Shown here in pieces: positions 1-4,935 of a stretch of 6,985 bases of DNA. The notes beneath the pieces are model-generated. The model searched no databases, was not told where the DNA came from, and was given only the letters and a program-made list of their open reading frames with translations. The stretch comes from Geobacter sp. UBA6169 (GTDB lineage: Bacteria; Desulfobacterota; Desulfuromonadia; Geobacterales; Pseudopelobacteraceae): contig DIUB01000160.1 of assembly GCA_002422265.1 (NCBI GenBank), positions 1 through 6,985 of the forward strand. The letters run 5' to 3'. Each line of letters opens with the position of its first letter. The first letter of the stretch is position 1. The position numbers were made by a program, and so were the translations under genes.

Positions 1-36
1 GGAGCTAACCGACTACCCCCCATAAGTTTTTGTCTG

Positions 37-60
37 GTGTACTGTAGATTGCTACAGCAC
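37..60. other. Small dyad upstream of the tRNA promoter
   Basis: CTGTAG (42-47) and CTACAG (52-57) form a 6-bp stem with a 4-base loop. It can be extended by GTG (37-39) with CAC (58-60) across a two-base bulge. No T-run follows, so it is not an intrinsic terminator. It lies 12 bases before the -35 box of the tRNA promoter and could be a processing or protein site, or chance. Nothing else is recognisable in bases 1-71. Confidence 0.25.
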
Positions 61-71
61 TCACAGCGTAT

Positions 72-100
72 TTGACAAAAACTGAGTCCATCTGTTATAC
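72..100 (+). promoter_or_regulatory. Sigma-70 promoter of tRNA-Gly
   Basis: A perfect -35 box TTGACA (72-77) is separated by 17 bases from a -10 box TTATAC (95-100). TATACA at 96-101 with an 18-base spacer is an alternative. The predicted start, near 107, lies about ten bases before the mature tRNA 5' end at 118, as expected for a tRNA transcript with a short leader removed by RNase P. Confidence 0.7.
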
Positions 101-117
101 AACCGTTGCATCATCAC

Positions 118-192
<75 letters not shown>

Positions 193-199
193 ATAAATC

Positions 200-231
200 A
201 AGGGCTTAGCTCAGAAAGCTAAGCCCTTTTT
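200..231 (+). terminator. Intrinsic terminator after tRNA-Gly
   Basis: An 11-bp stem AGGGCTTAGCT (201-211) with AGCTAAGCCCT (217-227) and loop CAGAA is followed by a T-run (227-231). It starts only eight bases after the tRNA CCA end and should end the tRNA transcript. A related hairpin with two compensated base-pair swaps follows the second tRNA-end copy at 2010-2043. Confidence 0.88.
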
Positions 232-240
232 CTTGTTCAT

Positions 241-278
241 GGGAACAATCGTGGGAACAAAAAGAAAAAGTTCCCGAA
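241..278. repeat. GGGAAC repeats and shared element arm, copy 1
   Basis: GGGAACAA occurs at 241-248 and again at 253-260, twelve bases apart. The inverted form GTTCCC follows at 270-275. The motif AAAGAAAAAGTTCCCGAA (261-278) recurs exactly at 2061-2078, and the flank CGTGG recurs just before it. Both copies sit at nearly the same distance from their att cores. Closely spaced short repeats beside a core resemble arm-type recombinase sites, but that role is an inference. Confidence 0.5.
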
Positions 279-635
279 TGGCCCTTATCAAGGCAAGCTT
301 GCACCGACGGGCTGATGTTGCTCTTTAGGTTTTAAGGCAACCGTTCTTCGGCCATATGCTGCAAGATCCTTCACGCACTGATCAGGTGAATTATATGGAT
401 TATCTTTGAACTGGTAACCGCCTTGCCTCTGCGAGCAATACGGGGCTGTGTTTCCGTTTTGCGAAGCGTCTTTCCGGCTTGAGGGCGTAATACGCCGCTT
501 GCAAGGGCCGTGAACAGATGTCGTTGCTTGGCACGGCTCTTGTCCTGGCGGTGTGTTGCGCTTGCCTTTAGTCCGTCACATCTAAATATGCCGCTGATGC
601 AGATAACATGCGGGATAGTGGTTTTTTTGTGTTTA
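279..635. other. No gene recognised; structured GC-rich segment
   Basis: I find no convincing gene between the first element arm and the higB promoter. Open frames on both strands show no family signature, and the long minus-strand one runs through the higB operator and start. A 10-base palindrome, GCAAGCTTGC, lies at 293-302. Bases 484-540 hold two adjacent hairpins: GGCGT/ACGCC around AAT (484-496), and a 9-bp stem AGGGCCGTG/CACGGCTCT (504-512, 532-540). The segment could be remnant DNA of the island or a small structured RNA on either strand; the sequence does not decide. Confidence 0.35.
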
Positions 636-675
636 TTGACATTGGGCGAAATAGTTTCTGTACACAAACATATTC

Positions 676-703
676 TTGACTTAATCCGCCAATGGCGGAT
701 AAT
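676..703 (+). promoter_or_regulatory. higBA promoter with operator palindrome in the spacer
   Basis: The -35 box TTGACT (676-681) and -10 box GATAAT (698-703) each match consensus at five of six bases, with a 16-base spacer. The spacer is filled by a perfect palindrome, ATCCGCCAATGGCGGAT (684-700): 8-bp arms around one central base, overlapping the first three bases of the -10 box. A dimer of the Xre-type antitoxin bound here would block RNA polymerase, the usual autoregulation of type II pairs. The predicted start is near 710, only about three bases before the ATG at 713, so the toxin mRNA would be almost leaderless. A second TTGACA at 636-641 lacks a good -10 partner. Confidence 0.65.
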
Positions 704-712
704 AATAACATC

Positions 713-1036
713 ATGGAATTCATCGAAACCCCGGTATTCACCAAACTGATTACAGAACTGCTGACTGATGATGATTATCGTCTGCTGCAAGACGATATAG
801 CCAAGAATCCGCAAGCAGGCGACCTGGTACCAAAGGGTGGAGGGATTCGTAAACTTCGCTTTGCCCTACCTGGCAAGGGCAAGCGTGGCGGGGCGCGACT
901 AATCTACTACTGGCAGACATCGAAGAATAAGACATACATGCTGCTGGCATACACCAAGGCCAAGAAAGAAAATCTGGAGCCAGAGCAGACAGCACTGCTC
1001 AAGGCACTGGTAAAGGAGTTGGAACGTCATGGATAA
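713..1036 (+). CDS. higB: HigB/RelE-type toxin of a type II toxin-antitoxin pair
   Basis: A 107-residue protein resembling the RelE/HigB superfamily of ribosome-dependent mRNA interferases, which cut mRNA in the ribosomal A site. Family-like features are the opening FIETPVFTK, the basic stretch GKGKRGGARLIYYW in the middle, and a C-terminal stretch YTKAKKENLEPEQ followed by a leucine-rich helix. An in-frame ATG at 692 would add seven residues but lies inside the operator palindrome and upstream of the likely transcription start. The ATG at 713 fits the family's N-terminus. No Shine-Dalgarno sequence precedes it, so translation may be leaderless and weak. It overlaps the antitoxin by eight bases (ATGGATAA); the toxin-first order is typical of HigBA. 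The gene looks intact; activity is inferred from family. Confidence 0.85.
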   Translation: MEFIETPVFTKLITELLTDDDYRLLQDDIAKNPQAGDLVPKGGGIRKLRFALPGKGKRGGARLIYYWQTSKNKTYMLLAYTKAKKENLEPEQTALLKALVKELERHG

Positions 1037-1325
1037 AGAGCTATTCGACCAATTACATCAAAGCCTGCAAGAAGCTGTAGCCATTGCCAAAGGAGAGATG
1101 CAACCATCCCGCGTTTTTACTGTTACGGCACCGGACGTAAAGCTTGTACGGGAAAAAACCGGGCTGTCACAGGCCATGTTTGCGGCAATGATCGGCGTGA
1201 AGGTAAAGACGGTACAGAACTGGGAGCAGCATCGTCGCAACCCTACCGGCGCGGCTGCGGCTCTGTTGACTATCTTTGACCGGGAACCGGAAACAGCAAT
1301 GAAGGCACTGCATGGCACGATGTAG
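1029..1325 (+). CDS. higA: HigA-type antitoxin, Xre-family HTH
   Basis: A 98-residue protein with an Xre/Cro helix-turn-helix at about residues 36-72: LSQAMFAAMIG forms the first helices of the motif and VKTVQNWEQHRR the recognition helix, ending in the RNPTGAA turn common in HigA/NadS-like antitoxins. The N-terminal ~30 residues would contact the toxin. It overlaps the end of the toxin gene by eight bases and has a strong Shine-Dalgarno AAAGGAG (1012-1018) ten bases before its ATG, unlike the toxin. That contrast favours excess antitoxin over toxin. It is the likely ligand of the palindrome at 684-700, giving autorepression. No terminator follows directly. Confidence 0.87.
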   Translation: MDKELFDQLHQSLQEAVAIAKGEMQPSRVFTVTAPDVKLVREKTGLSQAMFAAMIGVKVKTVQNWEQHRRNPTGAAAALLTIFDREPETAMKALHGTM

Positions 1326-1349
1326 AGAAATCAGCAATTATCATATTAA

Positions 1350-1652
1350 AAGGGATATACCTTTCACCTGTTCTATCTCTGGCTCCCCTCTCCTGAGTTT
1401 ATCATTGCCCGTGTTTCCGAGCGAGTCCAGATGGGCGGCCACAATGTACCGTCAGAAACTATCCGGCGTAGATACCATGCCGGACTAAAAAACTTCTTTG
1501 CCATGTATCAGCAGCTTGCAGATACCTGGCGCATCTATGACAACTCTGCACCTGGCTCCCCTCGCTTACTATCAACTGGAGAACGTACTATAATTACTAC
1601 TGTTGTTGATGCACCGCTTTGGGATTCATTGAAAGGGACATATCATGGCTGA
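1350..1652 (+). pseudogene. C-terminal half of a zeta-toxin-like P-loop kinase
   Basis: The frame is open from the stop at 1347-1349 to a TGA at 1650-1652, about 100 codons. It reads through LFYLWLPSPE, RVSERVQMGGHNVP, IRRRYHAGLKNFF and DTWRIYDNS, the usual order in the C-terminal half of zeta-toxin-like predicted ATPases (COG4185 type). The N-terminal half with the Walker A loop is absent, and no start codon with a ribosome site exists before the internal ATG at 1431. Without the P-loop the product cannot phosphorylate anything. The break lies about 25 bases after the higA stop, so a deletion probably joined the two modules. The last eight bases, ATGGCTGA, overlap the start of the small partner gene. 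Confidence 0.72.
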
Positions 1653-1825
1653 GGCTGTAAAGAACGGATATCAGCAAGATTATTGCTGAGGGTACCGAGA
1701 TTGACGAGGCTGTCAAGCAGGAGGTACAGAAGGCGGTATTGCAGCACAAGCTGGCTGGCAATCCGATTGTGGGGATGAAGGACGGCAAGATGGTCTGGCT
1801 GAAACCGGAAGAGATTCAGGCTTAA
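1645..1825 (+). pseudogene. Frameshifted small partner of the zeta-like toxin
   Basis: An ATG at 1645 begins MAEAVKNG but this frame stops at a TGA at 1684-1686. Shifting by +1 near 1666 restores a continuous reading, DISKIIAEGTEIDEAVKQ, ending with KLAGNPIVGMKDGKMVW and LKPEEIQA before the TAA at 1823-1825. The intact protein would have about 60 residues. Small proteins with an 'NPI-x-DGK-W-PPEEI'-like tail accompany zeta-like ATPases of this type and are predicted antitoxins; that role is inferred. The eight-base overlap with the preceding fragment shows the two were an operon. Decay of both partners is consistent: once the toxin is lost, the antitoxin is no longer needed. Confidence 0.65.
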
Positions 1826-1977
1826 TCTTTCGCAAAACTTTCGCAGGCCGGGCTAATTTTGGTTACTTTTAAGTGCTTCTAAATGGACAAACTCCACAGG
1901 GGAGTTAAGGCAAAATATATTGATTTTGTTAAGATAAATTTGACATCAACAGATTGCATTCTTTTCATTAGACGTCA
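1826..1977. other. AT-rich non-coding end of the island
   Basis: No gene is seen here. The octamer CTTTCGCA is repeated at 1827-1834 and 1838-1845. A 6-bp hairpin, AACTCC/GGAGTT, lies at 1890-1906 without a T-run. TTGACA at 1940-1945 lacks a clear -10 partner. The segment ends abruptly at the second tRNA-end copy. Confidence 0.4.
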
Positions 1978-2000
1978 TTCGAATCCCGTTTCCCGCTCCA
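1978..2000 (+). repeat. att core, copy 2 (displaced tRNA-Gly 3' end)
   Basis: An exact 23-base copy of tRNA positions 170-192, from the T loop through CCA, with no tRNA 5' part before it. It marks the far boundary of the island and cannot form a tRNA alone. Which copy is the original chromosomal tail cannot be told from this window. Confidence 0.85.
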
Positions 2001-2009
2001 AGCTAAAAT

Positions 2010-2043
2010 AACGGGTTAGCTCAAAAAGCTAACCCGTTTTGTT
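2010..2043 (+). terminator. Second tRNA-tail terminator (covarying copy)
   Basis: Stem ACGGGTTAGCT (2011-2021) with AGCTAACCCGT (2027-2037), loop CAAAA, then a T-rich tract TTTTGTTTTG. It lies ten bases after the second tRNA end, nearly the same placement as the terminator at 200-231. Compared with that copy, pairs G-C and C-G at two stem positions are swapped to C-G and G-C, keeping every pair. Confidence 0.85.
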
Positions 2044-2048
2044 TTGTC

Positions 2049-2078
2049 CGTGGTACCTCTAAAGAAAAAGTTCCCGAA
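2049..2078. repeat. Shared element arm, copy 2
   Basis: CGTGG, a diverged stretch and then AAAGAAAAAGTTCCCGAA (2061-2078) match 250-278 downstream of the first att core. The GGGAAC repeat units seen in copy 1 are degraded here (GTGGTACC in place of GTGGGAAC). Similarity fades after 2078. The paralogy therefore extends from the att core through the terminator to this motif. Confidence 0.6.
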
Positions 2079-2135
2079 AGGTAGCCTTTCAGAAATCTCC
2101 TCCCTTGATAACCAATTCTCACTGATATGTTGACT

Positions 2136-2141
2136 TATAAT
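2136..2141 (+). promoter_or_regulatory. Candidate -10 box for the 2195 gene
   Basis: A perfect TATAAT at 2136-2141. The region 16-18 bases upstream (CAATTC) is a poor -35 match, and the better TTGATA at 2105-2110 is too far away. Transcription would begin near 2148, giving a leader of about 47 bases that holds two hairpins. It may need an activator, or may be chance in an AT-rich stretch. Confidence 0.4.
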
Positions 2142-2153
2142 CCAGGTCATGTG

Positions 2154-2186
2154 ACCGTATCCTACGGTTTTGCGAGGCCGCTCGCA
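2154..2186 (+). promoter_or_regulatory. Two tandem leader hairpins before the 2195 start
   Basis: ACCGTA/TACGGT with loop TCC (2154-2168) is followed by TTTT. Next comes TGCGAG/CTCGCA with loop GCCG (2171-2186), ending eight bases before the ATG. The only Shine-Dalgarno-like bases (GCGAGG, 2172-2177) are inside the second stem and too far from the ATG for normal use. The pair could attenuate transcription or mask translation; no known riboswitch is recognised. Confidence 0.35.
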
Positions 2187-2194
2187 GCGAAATC

Positions 2195-3532
2195 ATGATC
2201 AAAGAAGATTCGGTGACAAGGCTGCTTAATAACGAAACCGAGAGCGGGGAGCTTACCCGAAAGGCCGTCACGCTTTTGGCAGAGGCCGGTACAGTGCAGG
2301 GAGCACTGCATCTGCCCGGCGTGCGCGATGCGTATCGCTGGCGGCTGGAGCAGGTTGTGCTGCTGGCCGGACAGGCGCTGGAAAGTGCGGGGGAGAGCCG
2401 CGAGGCGGCGCTGCTGCACTGGGTGCTGGTGCAGGCTTGCGCGGCTCGGGCAGAGGATGCGCGCTACGGTGCCGGGCAGCTTTCTCGCGGTGCTCAGCGG
2501 GCGCCCACGCTGGAGGATTGCGACGACGGCTGGCAGCGGGTAGAGCAGATCGTGTGCAATGCTGAAGAGGCGGCATTAGCGGCCGCAGGTTTTGCCCGAC
2601 GACTGAATACGGACAAAGCGAGAGCGATGGCCCTCAGAGCTGAAGTCGCTGCAAAGTCTGCCAGAAAAACCGTCCAGGAACGCAACCGTGCCTATACGTT
2701 CCATGCCGATCCCGGCTTTTCGTTTGGCGAAGGCTGGTACCTTGCTGCGGCGGCACTGTTTGCCGGCCTTTCCATCCAGATCAGACCCGGTGCTGCCCAC
2801 GAATTGCAGGCCAGACGTTTTCTTTTCGATGCCGGGTTGGACGGAGCCCTTCGCCCCTATCGGTCTCGACCAGCCAGCCCCAAACATCTGACACATATCA
2901 TTGCCGAGGCTTTTCGGGCTGACGTGCAACAGGCACAGGGCACCCTGCGCACCGCTTTTCTGGGTGACGAATCGCCGTCGGCTCACTTACGATCATGGAT
3001 CGATGATAAGGTAGGAGAGACACCGGAACAGAAGGTGCTGCTGTGGGTCCGAACAGGTGATCACCATGTCCAGCGCAATACCTGTTTCGATGAGTTGCGT
3101 CAGCTTTCTGAACTGGTAGTGAATGCCGGGTTATCACCCATCTTTTTCGGCGATAAAATCCCTCTAGAGATTGTTTCGCCAGGGGCGGTCAACCTGACCC
3201 TGTGCTGGAAAGAACCGCTCTTCCAGGGGCCGGACATGCGCCGGGCACAGCTTCACCTGTTTGAAGAGTTGAGATGCCGACACGGCCTGGTGGGCCAGAT
3301 TGGCGTGACCACCGCCGGTATGGACGGACCGGCACTCATGGGGTTGCCCACCCTGTATCTCACCCAGAAACGCAACGTCCGGCTGGGCAAGTGGGTGGGA
3401 GCCGTTCCGGGATATCAGGAGGTCGTGCGGGAGCCGGGCTATTTCGCAATCATTTGCGCTACCTTGCATCAGTGGCAGCAGTACCCCCCGGATCCGGCGA
3501 GGCGATTACCATTGAGGCCCGCAAGGTGGTGA
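2195..3532 (+). CDS. Unknown protein, GT-B-like C-terminal half, chimeric 3' end
   Basis: A 445-codon frame of unrecognised family. Residues ~20-165 are mostly alanine-rich amphipathic helix, with no signal peptide or clear membrane segment. A conserved-looking linker, YTFHADPGFSFGEGWYLAAA, lies at 167-186. The C-terminal half looks like a Rossmann lobe: strand VLLWVRTG (281-288), strand PIFFGD (315-320), and IGVTTAGMDGPALMGLPTLY (369-388), which resembles the nucleotide-sugar-binding loop of GT-B glycosyltransferases such as heptosyltransferases. This is pattern resemblance only. Codons 431-445 are an out-of-frame reading of an ihfA 3' end, so the natural C-terminus is lost. There is no good ribosome site. 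It lies just beyond the island boundary and is probably transferred DNA; it may be non-functional. Confidence 0.6.
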   Translation: MIKEDSVTRLLNNETESGELTRKAVTLLAEAGTVQGALHLPGVRDAYRWRLEQVVLLAGQALESAGESREAALLHWVLVQACAARAEDARYGAGQLSRGAQRAPTLEDCDDGWQRVEQIVCNAEEAALAAAGFARRLNTDKARAMALRAEVAAKSARKTVQERNRAYTFHADPGFSFGEGWYLAAAALFAGLSIQIRPGAAHELQARRFLFDAGLDGALRPYRSRPASPKHLTHIIAEAFRADVQQAQGTLRTAFLGDESPSAHLRSWIDDKVGETPEQKVLLWVRTGDHHVQRNTCFDELRQLSELVVNAGLSPIFFGDKIPLEIVSPGAVNLTLCWKEPLFQGPDMRRAQLHLFEELRCRHGLVGQIGVTTAGMDGPALMGLPTLYLTQKRNVRLGKWVGAVPGYQEVVREPGYFAIICATLHQWQQYPPDPARRLPLRPARW

Positions 3533-3585
3533 CGTTTAAGCCCGGCAGTGTGCTGAAAAACGCAATCAACGGTGAAGCTGCGTAA
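3485..3585 (+). pseudogene. ihfA: 3' remnant of an IHF-alpha gene
   Basis: One frame reads SGEAITIEARKVVTFKPGSV, then LKNAINGEAA and a TAA at 3583-3585. This matches the C-terminal ~30 residues of IHF-alpha; the VVTFKPG motif distinguishes IHF-alpha from HU (typically VPAFKPG). The conserved GRNP arm that should precede it is replaced by sequence continuing the 445-codon gene, so the junction lies at about 3484-3495. No start codon or dimerisation helices remain. It ends 64 bases before the likely cca start. The matching 5' end lies after cca at 4846. Confidence 0.75.
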
Positions 3586-3649
3586 CCGGCGGGTTCCACG
3601 AGCGACCGCTATTCAGCTCCAGATGGAAACGAGCAGAGCAACCACTGAT

Positions 3650-4849
3650 ATGACCCTACTTCTCCAGAAGATACAATCGCTTTTCCCGCCTGAGTTTCAC
3701 AACCGGATCTTTCTTGTTGGCGGTTCTGTCCGTGACAGCCTGTTACATCTGCAGATCAAGGATGTTGATCTGCTGGCTGCTGTTCCTGAAGAGATTCTGA
3801 AACAGTCCGGTTTCAGGCTGGTGTGCGGCAAGACCACAGAGCCGATCTGGTTCAGGCATGATGCTGATCCGGGGAATGTTGAACTGACACGGCTTGATTC
3901 TGTTGATCGGCTTGAGACCAATCTTCTGCAACGTGACTTTACCATCAATGCAATGGCCATGGGGCTGGATGGCAGGCTGATTGATCCGTTTCATGCCCGG
4001 CAGGATCTTGAACAACGGATTCTTAAGACCTGCTCTGGTACTGCTTTTCAGGATGATCCACTGCGTATTATCCGTGCTTTCAGGTTTGCGTCTGACGGCT
4101 GGCAGATAAGCAGTGAAACTGAGCAGAGTATCCGTAGTCATGACTGGTCCGGTCAGCTTGCTGTGCTGCCGGTGGAACGGTTCAGCCGGGAAATGATCAA
4201 GGCTTTGGGGGGCGGTGAACCGTGCCGGTTCTTTGAACTGCTGGTTTCCATGGATATCGGCAGACACTGGCTGGCGGAACTGTTTTGCATGCCGCAGATT
4301 CCGGCCGGGCCGCTACAGCATCACCCGGAAGGTGATCTGTTAACCCACTCTCTGCAGGTGCTGCAACGGGCTGCCGATCAGTCAGACGATCCATTGACCC
4401 GCTTCTGCGCTTTTTTTCATGATATCGGCAAGCTTGCTACAGATCCTGCACACTACCCCAAACACCACGGTCATGATGAAGCAGGCTATCAACCGGCCAT
4501 TGCCCTGTGTGAACGACTGGCGCTGCCTGCCAGCTGGGGCAGGGCCCTGGCCTGGATCAGCCGCCTGCATACCAACCTGAACCGCTGGACAGAGCTGCGC
4601 GACAGTACAAAACTGAGAATTGCCGGACAGGCACAAAAGGCTGGCATTACCGGGATGCTGCCGGTAGTGTCTGCGGCGGACAAGCCGGGTACTGCAACAC
4701 CGCCGGAATGGCACAGGGCACTGCTTGTTGCGGTGATGAACAGCGAACAACTGAACATCAGTCAGGACCAGATGGCCGCTCTTCCTGCCTCGAAGAGAGT
4801 CGGATTAATTGAACAAAAACGGATTGAACAGTTCAGGAGCGTGCTATGA
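3650..4849 (+). CDS. cca: tRNA nucleotidyltransferase / poly(A) polymerase family, with HD domain
   Basis: A 399-residue class II nucleotidyltransferase of the family that adds CCA, or part of it, to tRNA 3' ends. Motifs from Met-3650: GGSVRD (24-29), metal-binding DVD (38-40), RDFTINAMA (95-103), DDPLRIIRAFRFA (135-147) and an HD phosphohydrolase motif FFHDIGK (255-261). Upstream in-frame starts exist at GTG 3572, which lies in the ihfA remnant, and ATG 3623. ATG 3650 places the active-site motif at the usual distance from the N-terminus, though its ribosome site is weak. Geobacter sulfurreducens is known to have separate C-adding, A-adding and poly(A) polymerase enzymes, so which activity this one has is open. 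Its TGA overlaps the next start as ATGA. No promoter is seen directly upstream. Confidence 0.9.
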   Translation: MTLLLQKIQSLFPPEFHNRIFLVGGSVRDSLLHLQIKDVDLLAAVPEEILKQSGFRLVCGKTTEPIWFRHDADPGNVELTRLDSVDRLETNLLQRDFTINAMAMGLDGRLIDPFHARQDLEQRILKTCSGTAFQDDPLRIIRAFRFASDGWQISSETEQSIRSHDWSGQLAVLPVERFSREMIKALGGGEPCRFFELLVSMDIGRHWLAELFCMPQIPAGPLQHHPEGDLLTHSLQVLQRAADQSDDPLTRFCAFFHDIGKLATDPAHYPKHHGHDEAGYQPAIALCERLALPASWGRALAWISRLHTNLNRWTELRDSTKLRIAGQAQKAGITGMLPVVSAADKPGTATPPEWHRALLVAVMNSEQLNISQDQMAALPASKRVGLIEQKRIEQFRSVL

Positions 4850-4920
4850 CCAAAGCAGACATCGTAGAAAAGATTCACACCACCACGGTGAGGTGTCTGA
4901 CGTTGCCGGTTTTTTTCTAA
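4846..4920 (+). pseudogene. ihfA: 5' remnant of an IHF-alpha/HU gene
   Basis: The ATG overlaps the cca stop as ATGA, a classic translational-coupling arrangement. The frame reads MTKADIVEKIHTTT, the standard N-terminus of IHF-alpha and HU proteins, then leaves the family after about codon 14 (4887) and ends at a TAA at 4918-4920. The rest of the helical domain, beta arm and C-terminus are missing. Its lost 3' end resembles the piece at 3485-3585 on the other side of cca. The 24-codon peptide is probably not functional. Confidence 0.72.
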
Positions 4921-4935
4921 CGTTAATTTGCGGGC

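Larger units (their letters stand above)
193..2000. mobile_element. Decayed tRNA-Gly integrative island
   Basis: A 1.8-kb segment bounded by the exact 23-base direct repeat of the tRNA-Gly 3' end. It holds an intact HigB/HigA-type pair and the remains of a second, zeta-like pair. There is no integrase, excisionase, replication or transfer gene, so it cannot move unaided. Toxin-antitoxin pairs often stabilise such islands, which may explain why this pair stayed intact while the rest decayed. Both boundaries are followed by related terminators and a shared 18-base motif, which leaves two readings: one island bearing a tRNA-tail replica, or the first of two related elements in tandem, the second starting at 2001. 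The repeat is seen directly; the history is inferred. Confidence 0.7.

Noticed and set aside
1..26. Resemblance of the reverse complement (GGTAGTCGGTTAGC) to a tRNA 5' half
   Set aside because: The D-stem cannot form and no anticodon or acceptor partner is within the window; treated as chance.
692..712. Upstream ATG giving higB seven extra residues
   Set aside because: It lies inside the operator palindrome and before the predicted transcription start; the family N-terminus fits ATG 713.
510..749. Plus-strand frame of 79 codons upstream of higB
   Set aside because: Cys/Trp-rich composition, no ribosome site, runs out of frame into higB and through its promoter.
371..814. Long minus-strand reading frame (147 codons)
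   Set aside because: It is antisense to the higB start, promoter and operator, has no ribosome site and no recognised domain; its length can be explained as a shadow of higB plus a GC-rich stretch.
1660..1672. Programmed +1 frameshift in the small partner gene
   Set aside because: No slippery sequence or stimulatory structure is evident and the adjacent toxin gene is already truncated, so simple decay is more likely.
1597..1788. Minus-strand 63-codon frame across the zeta-like remnant
   Set aside because: It is antisense to two recognisable decayed genes and has no family features.
3572..3649. GTG start at 3572 (or ATG 3623) for cca
   Set aside because: The GTG is within the ihfA remnant, with no ribosome site, and either start adds a basic or polar extension absent from the usual N-terminus; ATG 3650 is preferred but not proven.
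4875..4916. ACACC/GGTGT dyad followed by seven Ts as a cca terminator
   Set aside because: The stem is only five base pairs with a ten-base loop, and the T-run begins about 13 bases after it; too weak to call.
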